DNA of 64,000 bases from Azotosporobacter soli (GTDB lineage: Bacteria > Bacillota > Negativicutes > SG130): assembly GCF_030542965.1 (NCBI RefSeq), contig NZ_JAUAOA010000019.1, forward strand, positions 1 to 64,000, read 5' to 3'. The translations under genes were made by a program, and so were the position numbers. This document shows, in pieces, positions 35,011 through 43,198 of the stretch. Each line of letters starts with the position of its first letter. The stretch's first letter is position 1. The notes below the pieces were generated by a model. That model did no database searches. It was given only the letters and a program-made list of their open reading frames with translations, and had not been told where the DNA came from.

Positions 35011-36368
35011 GCTTCGTCAGCCGTGCCCCGGTATTCAAGAACCAGGATCGTGATGTCGTCAAATTGTTCCGCACCATTTGAGAACGTCTCGACCGCTTCG
35101 ACGATCTCGTTGACGACGGTCCGTGCGCCGCTCGAAGGACACTTTTGAATCGCCTGCTCCAAGCGCAGCGTTGTGAACTGCTCTTCGTTCACCGCCTGCG
35201 CTTCGGTCACGCCATCGGTATAGATCACCAAGCGATCGCCCGGTTCTAAGCGCAGCTCCTGCTGGTCGTAGCTAAAATCGTCAAGGATGCCGAGCGCCAC
35301 GCCCGGCGTACAGGGAATCGCATTCAGGCTACCGTCGGCACGGTGCAGGTACGGCGGATTGTGTCCGCCGTTGCTGTAGGTCACCTCGCCGGTCTTTATG
35401 TTCAGGATGGCGCAGAACATCGTGACGAACATCGTTTCCTCGTTGCCGCGGCAAAGTTCGCTATTAGTCTTGAAAAGCAACTCTTCACTGCCGATGCCCG
35501 GTCTCGCCTTCGCCCGGATCAGCGTCTTCGTCACCGCCATGAAGAGTGAGGCCGGAACGCCTTTGCCGGAGACATCTCCGATCAAAAAGCAGAAATGGTC
35601 ATCGTCGATAAAAAAGAAATCATACAGATCGCCGCCGACTTCCTTGGCCGGCGACAAATATGCGTAGATATCGAGTTCCTTTATATTGGGGAAAGCCGGA
35701 AAAATTTTCGGCACCATGCTCATCTGAATATTACGCGCGACCTGCAATTCACTTTCAATCCGTTTTTTCGTTTCCTGATTCTTTCGTTCGGCGATCAGGT
35801 TCTTCGTGATAAAAATAAAAGTGGCAACCGCAATAGCATTGCCGATGATCAACGGCAGACGTATTCCCTGCTCGATCGCCAGTGCCTTCGCAAAATCAGC
35901 CAGGAAAAGGAAAGTCAGACCTGAAGCAAACATCTCATAGAATACCGTAAAAGAAACGGCTTCCGTCACGCTCACCAAATCGTCCTTCTTGCGCCATGCG
36001 GCATACAGTCCGGCAAATAAACCCGCCAGTACCGTAGCCAGCGTCGCCGACCAGACCGATGCGCCGCCCTGAAGAAAGCGGTCAATTCCGCCGATCAGGC
36101 CGACGCCAAGGCCGACCCACGGTCCGCCGATCAAACCGCCCAGAATCGGCCCCGTCGGGCGCAGACTGACCAAGCCGCCGTAGAACGGAATCGCGTTAAA
36201 CGCGCCGTAGAGAGAAAACAAACCGAATACAGCTACCAGCAGCGCTTGCTGCCTGCGACTTTTCTTTTTCTCCAGGATATTCGAATAAAATTGCGTGCGC
36301 GTCAAAAAATAAGCGATGACGCTCATCACGCAAGCCGTGTTCAGTAACGAACTCATGATTTTAAACAT
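35007..36368 (-). CDS. 5TM (LytS-type)-SpoIIE/RsbU PP2C phosphatase
   Basis: A 453-residue membrane phosphatase. Six membrane segments occupy residues 1-190, including the LytS/YhcK 5TM signature (LRPTGPILGGLIGGPWVGLGV, then IGGIDRFLQGG). After a short coiled linker (ELQVARNIQMSMVPK) comes a PP2C/SpoIIE domain: AKEVGGDLYDFF and IGDVSGKGVPASLFMA with metal-binding Asp residues, SNGGHNPPYL, and YTDGVTEA...FDDITILVLEY. By analogy with RsbU/SpoIIE it dephosphorylates STAS anti-anti-sigma proteins, three of which are encoded upstream. The sensing part is membrane-embedded. Confidence 0.92.
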   Translation of the reverse strand: MFKIMSSLLNTACVMSVIAYFLTRTQFYSNILEKKKSRRQQALLVAVFGLFSLYGAFNAIPFYGGLVSLRPTGPILGGLIGGPWVGLGVGLIGGIDRFLQGGASVWSATLATVLAGLFAGLYAAWRKKDDLVSVTEAVSFTVFYEMFASGLTFLFLADFAKALAIEQGIRLPLIIGNAIAVATFIFITKNLIAERKNQETKKRIESELQVARNIQMSMVPKIFPAFPNIKELDIYAYLSPAKEVGGDLYDFFFIDDDHFCFLIGDVSGKGVPASLFMAVTKTLIRAKARPGIGSEELLFKTNSELCRGNEETMFVTMFCAILNIKTGEVTYSNGGHNPPYLHRADGSLNAIPCTPGVALGILDDFSYDQQELRLEPGDRLVIYTDGVTEAQAVNEEQFTTLRLEQAIQKCPSSGARTVVNEIVEAVETFSNGAEQFDDITILVLEYRGTADEA

Positions 36369-36488
36369 AGCGACCTTCCACCCTCCGTACCTTCTCTGCC
36401 AAGATGCTCTTTATCTTCTTCGCCTTTGGCGAAAAATCCCCTGCCTTTTGCGCTGGCAAAAGAGAGCCCCTGCGCAGTGCAAACTAAA

Positions 36489-36597
36489 CAAGGTCAAGGA
36501 ACGCACGGCCTTGCTGCGTTTCAACTTGACCTGGCTAGCTTATGCAACCGGGCGCCTGCATTTTGAAGCACGCTTCAAGAAAGACGCAGCGCCGCCC
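36489..36597. other. Two large inverted repeats in the cluster gap
   Basis: AGGTCAAG...ACGCA pairs with TGCGT...CTTGACCT (36489-36531), and CGGGCG...CTGC pairs with GCAG...CGCCCG (36548-36597). Neither is followed by a clear U-run. They lie in the 230-base gap between the third STAS gene and the phosphatase gene and may act as attenuators, processing sites or a weak terminator. Confidence 0.5.
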
Positions 36598-36599
36598 GT

Positions 36600-37055
36600 T
36601 TAAATTTTTTCATCCACTTTTCCCCGTGCGCCGTTCATAACGGAATATACTTCGCACGCCGTCGGTTGCTGCCCTTCGGCGACGCTTTCGTTAAGCTGCT
36701 CCAGTTGCGCTTTCGCGCGGGAAAGGCTGATGCTCCGTACCGCCTCCTCCACACTCGCGCAAAAGGTAAAGAGGCTGCTGAAACCAACCATGTCAAACAC
36801 TTCTTGCACGCCGGGCCGGAGTCCGACCAGTACCATATGCCCCGCAGCCTTGTCGACCCGTTTCAAGGTCGAGAGAAAGACACGCAAGCCGGCGCTCGAG
36901 ACATATTCATTCGCTGAAAAATCGCAGATCAGCTCATTTTCCCCGTTCGCGAGAAGCGCCGCCAGACTGTTTTCCAGTTCCTTGGCATTGTTGGCGTCAA
37001 TTTTTGCCGCAAGCGTAACAACGCTTGGCATTTTATCGGCCTGCTTCGTCAACAC
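36600..37055 (-). CDS. STAS-domain anti-sigma-factor antagonist (third of three)
   Basis: About 151 residues: a STAS domain (VVTLAAKIDANNAKELENSLAALLANG, ELICDFSANEYVSSAGLRVFLSTLK) with the expected phospho-acceptor Ser as the second Ser of YVSSAGL, plus a ~45-residue C-terminal extension (KAQLEQLNESVAEGQQ). The reading frame could start further upstream at 37067-37070, but the GGAGG ribosome site lies within those codons, so a GTG at 37055 or TTG at 37052 is favoured. The gene begins a few bases after the second STAS gene. Confidence 0.85.
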   Translation of the reverse strand: MLTKQADKMPSVVTLAAKIDANNAKELENSLAALLANGENELICDFSANEYVSSAGLRVFLSTLKRVDKAAGHMVLVGLRPGVQEVFDMVGFSSLFTFCASVEEAVRSISLSRAKAQLEQLNESVAEGQQPTACEVYSVMNGARGKVDEKI

Positions 37056-37073
37056 ACTCGCCTCCATCACTTT

Positions 37074-37622
37074 TTATACGGCCGCGGTCGTCGGAATGAC
37101 GCAGACTTCGCTGCCTTTGATCTTTTCTTCGAGATTCCGCTTAATCTTATTGATGCTTTGCTGTACGGCCGCCATTCGTTTGTTGCCGTCGAACTCGAGG
37201 AACAGATCGATGCGCAGACAATCTTCCTGGCGTTGCAAGCGAATTTCATGCAAGTCGACATACTCGTCGAATTCGCTCGACAGTTCCTTTAAGATGCTGA
37301 CCTGAAGCGCCTCGCCAAAATCATAGTATTTATAGATGTGCGTCAGTCCCGCCGCGACGAAGACTTCACGCACCGCAGGCTGCAGACGACAAAAAGCCAT
37401 CTGGCCCTGGCGTTCATGCACCTCTTTAAACGCCGCAAGAAATACGTTCAGCCCTGCAGGCGAAACGCGTTCTGTCGCAGACAAGTCGCATAGGATCTTC
37501 ACATGCCCTGCCTGGATCAAAGACGTAAAGAGAGCCTGCGTCTCTTCGGCCGCCGCACCGTCCAGTTCGACCGGCAGACGCACCACCTTGATCGCGCCGA
37601 TCTCACTCAGCAAAATTTCCAC
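37074..37622 (-). CDS. STAS-domain protein with Pro at the phospho-acceptor site
   Basis: A 182-residue protein: STAS domain (IKVVRLPVELDGAAAEETQA, VKILCDLSATERVSPAGLNVFLAAFK) and a longer C-terminal tail of about 75 residues (ELSSEFDEYVDLHEIRLQRQ, then a basic stretch). In RsbV/SpoIIAA the acceptor is the Ser in the D-S-(S/T)-G motif; here the aligned residue is Pro55 (S54-P55-A-G-L). Phosphorylation at the usual site is therefore impossible, although Ser54 precedes it. The start GTG 37622 follows AAGGGGG. Confidence 0.82.
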   Translation of the reverse strand: MEILLSEIGAIKVVRLPVELDGAAAEETQALFTSLIQAGHVKILCDLSATERVSPAGLNVFLAAFKEVHERQGQMAFCRLQPAVREVFVAAGLTHIYKYYDFGEALQVSILKELSSEFDEYVDLHEIRLQRQEDCLRIDLFLEFDGNKRMAAVQQSINKIKRNLEEKIKGSEVCVIPTTAAV

Positions 37623-37643
37623 TCGAACGCCCCCTTCTTTCCT

Positions 37644-38060
37644 TTACTGCGGCCGGTTGATCGTCAGCGTCAGGATATTGCGGTTCTCTGCGCGTCGGTA
37701 TTCCACCTTGTCCACCAGTTGGTGCACCAGATAAATGCCGAGACCGCCGATATCGCGTTCTTCCAGTGCGCCTTCCAGATCCGGCGGTTTCGCCGCGGTC
37801 GGGTCGAACGGCTGCCCCTCGTCGCTGAATATGAGCTCTACATGGTCCGGTTCTTTCGCAATATCGACCTGAATCGTCCCGCTTGACCCGGGATACGCAT
37901 AGTGGCTGACATTAACGACCAATTCTTCCGTGACCAGTTCCAACTGCATCGTCTTCCGCTCGCTCAAGCCGACATCTCTCATGCTTTCCTTGACAAAATC
38001 GATGATCTCATAGACCGTTTCATCTTTTGCGCAAAAAATCTGCTGTGCCCGCTCCGTCAT
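37644..38060 (-). CDS. RsbW-like anti-sigma factor / serine kinase
   Basis: A 138-residue GHKL ATP-binding protein. The N-box is ELVTEELVVNVSHYAYPG, the G1 box FSDEGQPFDP and the G2 box IGGLGIYLVHQLVD. This is the length and layout of RsbW/SpoIIAB-type serine kinases that phosphorylate STAS partners and hold a sigma factor. No sigma factor gene is adjacent, so the bound target may be elsewhere or not a sigma factor. The ribosome site GGAGGGG is eight bases upstream. Confidence 0.9.
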   Translation of the reverse strand: MTERAQQIFCAKDETVYEIIDFVKESMRDVGLSERKTMQLELVTEELVVNVSHYAYPGSSGTIQVDIAKEPDHVELIFSDEGQPFDPTAAKPPDLEGALEERDIGGLGIYLVHQLVDKVEYRRAENRNILTLTINRPQ

Positions 38061-38105
38061 GACAATTACCCCTCCATTGCCATCTTCACCCGCGCTGTCT
38101 TCGTT

Positions 38106-38423
38106 CTAGTTCACGGCCGCCAGCGCTTCTTCCTTATTGGAACAAATCGTGAAGATCTGGCTGAAACCGGCCATGTCAAACACTTCGCGCACAAACGGAC
38201 TCAGCGAACAGATCACCAGCTGACCGCCGGATTTCGTCATCAGCTTCATCGCACTGAGAAAGACGCGCAAGCCGGCGCTCGAGATGTAGCTGTTGTCGCT
38301 GAAATCGCAGATCAATTTCTGCGCGCCGCCTTGAATCGCTTCGAGCAGCTGCTCCTCTACCTGCTTCGCATTGTTCGAATCCACACGCGGCAATACCGTA
38401 ATGCATTTCACATTGTCTGTCAT
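38106..38423 (-). CDS. STAS-domain anti-sigma-factor antagonist (first of three)
   Basis: A 105-residue single STAS domain of RsbV size: CITVLPRVDSNNAKQVEEQL, KLICDFSDNSYISSAGLRVFLSAMK with acceptor Ser49, then GGQLVICSLSPFVREVFDMAGF. It closely resembles the third STAS protein in the core. The start ATG follows AGGAGG. It heads the phosphatase/STAS/kinase run, and its 200-base upstream gap probably holds the promoter. Confidence 0.92.
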   Translation of the reverse strand: MTDNVKCITVLPRVDSNNAKQVEEQLLEAIQGGAQKLICDFSDNSYISSAGLRVFLSAMKLMTKSGGQLVICSLSPFVREVFDMAGFSQIFTICSNKEEALAAVN

Positions 38424-38624
38424 GTTACGCCTCCTAAGTTTTTAATGTCCGAAACTGTCTCTACCATACCAGAATCCGGCGCACAGCGCACTATCCCAAA
38501 GCATAGTTACGCAAAAAATTTTACCCAACGCCGCTTGGCGCTGCTGCCGCCCCTCGTCACTGACTTTTCTCAAGCTTTTCCTAATCTTTTCGACTTTAGC
38601 AGTCGATTCCCTGCTTTTTCGCCC

Positions 38625-39842
38625 TCAGCCTTTCAAGCGGACCACCGGACTGCTTTCATTAAACCGGATACGCTGACCGTCCGGCAATTGCAAGACCGGT
38701 TCGGCAAAGCCGCCTTCTTCGAATTCCTCAATCACGGCTTTTCTTCCATCGGCCAGGATGACGCGCTGACCGACCATCTGCTCTTTGCTGTTTTTCAACA
38801 AAACGGAGCAGACAAGCGGATCCAGTTTACCCGCCATATCCTTGACCAATTGTTCTATCACCACGAACGGCGTCACGCCGTGGTGATAGACGCGATTGGA
38901 CATCATCGCATCATAGACATCGGCAACCGCAATGATCCTCGCAAAGAGGCTAATCGCGCGTCCCGGCAATTTTTCCGGATAGCCGCTGCCGTCGACCCGT
39001 TCATGGTGCTGCAGGATGCCGAAGAGCAACTCGCGCTCATAACCTTGCAGCGCCAGTATCTCAAGGCACTTGCGCGGATGGTTGCAGACAATTTCGCGTT
39101 CGTCCGGCGTCAGTTCGCCGCGTTTATTCAGGATCGCGGGCGGAATCGCCATTTTCCCCAGATCATGCAGCAAACCTGCCACCGTCAGTTTGCGCAGCTT
39201 CTCATCGCCCAGTCCCATCCACTGCCCGATCAACGCGGACAGCAGCGCCACATTCACCGAATGGCGAAACGTATAACCGGCAACGCCGTAATCGTGATTG
39301 AACAGGATCAGCCGCACGTCGCCCTTGACGAGCGCGAAACATTCTTCCGCCAGCGCGTCGATCTTCTCCTTAGGAAAGGCGCCTTCGCCCTCTTCTAAGA
39401 TTGCTTCACTGTTCAAACGAAATTCTTCAACCAGTGCATCATACTTTTCTTTGAAGCTCGTGCCGGCTCCGGCATGAAAAAAATAAGCGATCTTGCGCAA
39501 AAAATCCTCGCTTACAAACGGCTTGAGAATGTAGTCTTTCGCGCCGTAACAGAGCGCAGTTCGTATCGTTTCCCTGTCCGCGTTGCCGGATAGGATAAAG
39601 ACCGCCGGCCATACTTCGCCCGGCTTCTCCTGCATTCCACGCAGCGCAGCCAGACCGCCCCGCTCGCCTGAATCGACGTCAAGCAGCAAGAGATCGAGTT
39701 CCGCATAACGCCAAAGATTGGCAAAATAGTCTTGTACGCTGTCAAGTTCCGCAACCTGAAAGCCTTCCCGTTCGAGCAAGAGGCGAACCTGCAGACGCAT
39801 CAGGTGCGATTCGTCAATCAGCAGAATTTTTTTTGCCGCCAT
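38625..39842 (-). CDS. Response regulator with HD-GYP output domain
   Basis: A 405-residue protein: receiver domain (KILLIDESHLMRLQVRLLLEREG; phospho-acceptor Asp in LDLLLLDVDSG; ALCYGAKDYILKPF), a linker helix region, and an HD-GYP phosphodiesterase (FRHSVNVALLSALIGQWMG, LLHDLGKMAIPPAI, NHPRKCLEIL, QHHERVDGSGYPEKLPG). It probably lowers c-di-GMP on phosphorylation. The start ATG follows AAAGGATG. No cognate kinase is adjacent; it precedes the STAS cluster on the same strand by 200 bases. Confidence 0.92.
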   Translation of the reverse strand: MAAKKILLIDESHLMRLQVRLLLEREGFQVAELDSVQDYFANLWRYAELDLLLLDVDSGERGGLAALRGMQEKPGEVWPAVFILSGNADRETIRTALCYGAKDYILKPFVSEDFLRKIAYFFHAGAGTSFKEKYDALVEEFRLNSEAILEEGEGAFPKEKIDALAEECFALVKGDVRLILFNHDYGVAGYTFRHSVNVALLSALIGQWMGLGDEKLRKLTVAGLLHDLGKMAIPPAILNKRGELTPDEREIVCNHPRKCLEILALQGYERELLFGILQHHERVDGSGYPEKLPGRAISLFARIIAVADVYDAMMSNRVYHHGVTPFVVIEQLVKDMAGKLDPLVCSVLLKNSKEQMVGQRVILADGRKAVIEEFEEGGFAEPVLQLPDGQRIRFNESSPVVRLKG

Positions 39843-40024
39843 TGCCGCACATCCTTTCCGCAGCATTTCATCTGTAATATTTTTACAACAGTTCGCTCTT
39901 TATCGGCGAAAAACCTTTTACCCGGATACAATAATCCCGCCTTTCGCAGGAAAATTTTGTCAGATGTAGAACGATATCATAAACAATACTCGGCTGAATT
40001 CATCATTTGCAAGGGGGTGTTTTC

Positions 40025-41167
40025 ATGTCATTTTCAGCGCAGCGCATCCTACCGATCCTGCTCATCCTCGGTTTGCTCTTTTCAAGCGTTGGCGCGGCCG
40101 CTTCAAAACCGTTCGGCAGCGAACTGAGCGAAACCAGCTTCACGCAGAAGTTCCTGACCGGGCGCAGTTTGGACGCTGTAGAGGGCATCTGGAATATGAA
40201 AGGCGGTAACCTTACTTTTCAACTGGCGATCAGTCGCAACACCACCGGCGGCTATAGCGACTACGATTATCTGGGCGTCTTTCTGCAGTCGCTCGGCAGC
40301 TCGATGCCGTATTGGAGCAATGGCGATTTTTGCCTGGGTCTGAAAAAAACCGCCGATGCCGCTTTTAACAACGGCTTCTGGCTGATCCCCAATCTGCTTT
40401 GGACCGATAAAATTGCCACACCGATCAGCTATGTCGCCGCGAGCGATACGCTGCAGCTTACCTTTCCCGGCGCATTTGGTCAGGCCATCAACCTGACCGG
40501 CAGTCGCAGCGGGCAAACGCCTTCCTCCGGCATCCGCAGCGGCAGCGGCTTTTTCATCACAACCTCGCTGGTCGTGACCTGCGCGCATCTTGTCGAGGGC
40601 GCCAATCAGATCAGCGTCGAATTTCACGGCGACAGCAAGCTGCCGGCCAGCCGCATCGCCGTTGATCGCGTCAATGACCTGGCCTTGCTGCGCGTGTCGG
40701 GCCTGGAAGTTTTCGTCACGCCGCTGCCGTTAGCGCCGGCGCGCGGCGCCAGCATCGGCGAACGGGTTTATGCCGCCGCTTTTCCGACTCCTGCGCAGCT
40801 CGGCCGCAGCCTCAAGTTTTCTGACGGCATTATCAACGGTCTGAACGGTCTGGCCGACGATCCGCGCGCTTTTCAAATCAGTATTTCGGTTCCGCCGGGT
40901 GCAAGCGGCGGTCCTCTGCTCAACGGCAAAGGACAGGTGACAGGCATTGTGATCAACAACCAGGCTTTGGGCTATTTCTTCTATAAAGGCCAGACCATTC
41001 CCGGCGCCGCTCAATTCGCCATCAAATCTTCCGCTTTGTCGGCGCTGCTTAACAGCCTCGGCGACAGCGAACACTACAGCGTCGGCGATGCCGCCGCTGC
41101 CAATCTGGATCTGCCGCAGATCGCCGAACTCGCGAAAAATGCAGCGGTATTGGTCGAAGTCAAATAG
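40025..41167 (+). CDS. Exported trypsin-like serine protease
   Basis: A 380-residue exported protein: signal peptide about 1-26 (cleavage VGAAAS), an N-terminal domain of unknown type (about 35-165), and a chymotrypsin-fold protease domain with H188 (VVTCAHLVEGA), D218 (RVNDLALL) and S294 (PPGASGGPLL). PDZ domains as in DegP/HtrA are absent. The start ATG at 40025 follows AAGGGGG; a TTG further upstream includes that site. It acts in the periplasm or at the surface; the substrate is unknown. Confidence 0.88.
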   Translation: MSFSAQRILPILLILGLLFSSVGAAASKPFGSELSETSFTQKFLTGRSLDAVEGIWNMKGGNLTFQLAISRNTTGGYSDYDYLGVFLQSLGSSMPYWSNGDFCLGLKKTADAAFNNGFWLIPNLLWTDKIATPISYVAASDTLQLTFPGAFGQAINLTGSRSGQTPSSGIRSGSGFFITTSLVVTCAHLVEGANQISVEFHGDSKLPASRIAVDRVNDLALLRVSGLEVFVTPLPLAPARGASIGERVYAAAFPTPAQLGRSLKFSDGIINGLNGLADDPRAFQISISVPPGASGGPLLNGKGQVTGIVINNQALGYFFYKGQTIPGAAQFAIKSSALSALLNSLGDSEHYSVGDAAAANLDLPQIAELAKNAAVLVEVK

Positions 41168-41178
41168 CGCTAAAAAAG

Positions 41179-41221
41179 AGGCTGTCTCCAAAGGCATGCA
41201 AGTGGCCTTCGGAGACAGCCT
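41179..41221. terminator. Bidirectional terminator (GGCTGTCTC family)
   Basis: AGGCTGTCTCC (41179-41189) pairs with GGAGACAGCCT (41211-41221), with an inner AAGGC/GCCTT pairing and T-runs on both sides. It ends the protease and the convergent kinase genes. Confidence 0.9.
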
Positions 41222-41227
41222 TGTTTT

Positions 41228-43090
41228 TTATTCCTTTTGGTTCTGCGGCAGGCAGAAGGACACGCTCGTGCCTTGACCCGCTTCACTGTCAAACGTGATC
41301 TTGCCGTGATGCTTGTTGACGATGACGTCATAGGCGATGCTAAGGCCCAAGCCGACGCCCTTGCCGACCGGACGCGTCGTGAAAAACGCTTCGAAGACGC
41401 GACCGCTCTTCTCCTTGTCGAGCCCCGCGCCGTTGTCGCTGATGCTGCAGCAGACAAAATCCGCTTCCTGCCAGGTTCTGATTCGGATCAGGCCGCGCTC
41501 GGCGCCGCCTTTTTCCCGGATCGCCTGAAGCGCATTGAGCACGATATTCATCAGCACCTGCTCCAGTTGCGTTTTGACGCCGCGAACGAGCGCCGTTCCC
41601 TCTTCCACTTCGAAATCCGCACAGTTTTGCGCTTCGCTGCCGATCAACATCAGCACCGTCTGCAATCCCTGATTCAGATCATAGTCCGCCCAGGTCTCTT
41701 CGCCGGACGGTCGGGAAAAGCTGCGCAGGCCGACGATGATGCGCCGGATCCGTTCCAGGCCGTCACGCGATTCCTGCAGCAGTTCCAGACTGTCTGTAAG
41801 CGTCAATGCAGTCTGCTGTCGCGTTTCCAGCGCATCGATCGCGTCCGCCGCTTCGCCCAGCTCTGCCGCCGCGCTTCTCGCCGCCTCTTTCAAAGCTCCA
41901 TAGCGCTGCCAAAGCGCCTGCCACTGCCCGACATACTGTTCCAGACAGCCAAGGTTGCTGCCGATGAAGCCGAGCGGATTGTTGATCTCATGCGCCACGC
42001 CCGCCGCCAGTTGGCCGATGCCGGCCATCTTCTCCTGTTGCACCAGTTGCATTTGCGCCTGACGCAAAGAGGACAGCGCAGTCTGCAACTCCTCGTTCTT
42101 CTCTTGCAGCGCCCGTTCCGCTTCTTCCCGCCTTGCCATTTCGCGCAACGTGGCATCCATTTCATCGCGCAGGTTCAACTTGTCAAACGCGGCCGAAATA
42201 TGCAAACAGAAGATGTCGAGCAGCTTTCCGTCGATTCTTTTCAGCCGCTCCAAGGCTTCCAGATAGATCAGGCAAGTCGCTGCGCCGTTCGAGCCCGGCC
42301 GGTGCAGCAGAAGATAATCCTCCTGGTAACAGCTCCGTCCCTCCTGCAGCGCGTTCTGCACGCGACTAACCACATCAGCCGACGCAGCGTCTGCGACGCT
42401 CTGCCCCCGCATTACTTCAAACGCCCCCGTTGCCGCCCATATCTTGGGCGATGTTCCGTTTTCTTGTCGCATCGCAAAAAAGCTCTTTGCCGCCTGCAAG
42501 CCGAGTAGGCCATCCAGTTGTCCAAGCGCTGCCGCCGCAAAGGCCTCGAGTGTCTGCGCGCGAAAAACATCCGGCGCGGCCTCAATCATCTGTTCCAAGC
42601 CGCGCTTGTTTTCCTCAATCGTTTCAAGGTCGCGGTAGGAACGAAGCGCCAAGACGAGCGCGGTCACCAAGCGCTGCGAAGTAAGTTCCGTCTTTTCTTT
42701 GTAATCGTTGATGTCATATTCCAGGACAACCTTTGATTCCGGCGCATAGCCCGGCTGCCCGGTGCGCAAGATGATGCGCACCAGTTGATTATTCAGTTCG
42801 CGGCGGATATAATGCACCAGTTTCAGCCCCGAATCCTCTTCCTCCATCACGACATCAAGGAAGATCAGCGCAATCTTCGCCGGATTCGACTGCAGAAACT
42901 CTTTCGCCTGCTGCGCCGAATACGCGCTGTAAAATTCGAGCTTTCGCCCGTCAATGACAACATCGCGCAGCACCAGTTTCGTCACCGAATGGATCTTCGG
43001 CTCATCATCGACGATCAGGATCGGCCAGCTTTCCTGCCTGACCGTCGACTCCGCTTCATCATCCATAAAAACCAATATCTCGTCGCTCAT
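41228..43090 (-). CDS. REC-DUF3369-histidine kinase
   Basis: A 620-residue soluble protein: N-terminal receiver domain (WPILIVDDEPKIHSVTKLVL, with Asp in IALIFLDVVM), a DUF3369 sensor region (about 170-310, GLEQMIEAAPDVFRAQTLEAFA), then HisKA with [18 protein letters not shown] and HATPase motifs (NIVLNALQAI, SDNGAGLDKEKSG, GKGVGLGLSIAYDVI). REC-DUF3369 kinases are typical phosphorelay members. The C-terminal half resembles the soluble kinase at 11389. The ATG at 43090 follows GAGGGG. Confidence 0.9.
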   Translation of the reverse strand: MSDEILVFMDDEAESTVRQESWPILIVDDEPKIHSVTKLVLRDVVIDGRKLEFYSAYSAQQAKEFLQSNPAKIALIFLDVVMEEEDSGLKLVHYIRRELNNQLVRIILRTGQPGYAPESKVVLEYDINDYKEKTELTSQRLVTALVLALRSYRDLETIEENKRGLEQMIEAAPDVFRAQTLEAFAAAALGQLDGLLGLQAAKSFFAMRQENGTSPKIWAATGAFEVMRGQSVADAASADVVSRVQNALQEGRSCYQEDYLLLHRPGSNGAATCLIYLEALERLKRIDGKLLDIFCLHISAAFDKLNLRDEMDATLREMARREEAERALQEKNEELQTALSSLRQAQMQLVQQEKMAGIGQLAAGVAHEINNPLGFIGSNLGCLEQYVGQWQALWQRYGALKEAARSAAAELGEAADAIDALETRQQTALTLTDSLELLQESRDGLERIRRIIVGLRSFSRPSGEETWADYDLNQGLQTVLMLIGSEAQNCADFEVEEGTALVRGVKTQLEQVLMNIVLNALQAIREKGGAERGLIRIRTWQEADFVCCSISDNGAGLDKEKSGRVFEAFFTTRPVGKGVGLGLSIAYDVIVNKHHGKITFDSEAGQGTSVSFCLPQNQKE

Positions 43091-43198
43091 TTTCTTCACC
43101 CCTCGCGGCGAATCCCTGTTGTATTACTTCCCGACAAATCTCCTTTTCCCTTTAAAGCCTCAAACTCGCCTGCGATGTTTTTTACCAGGTTTCTTTTC

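Noticed and set aside
37902-39398. 498-codon plus-strand frame
   Set aside because: Antisense to the kinase, STAS and HD-GYP genes; translation shows no domain, and the opposite strand has clear conserved motifs.
41237-42508. 423-codon plus-strand frame
   Set aside because: Antisense to the REC-DUF3369 kinase; Arg/Gln/Leu-rich shadow.
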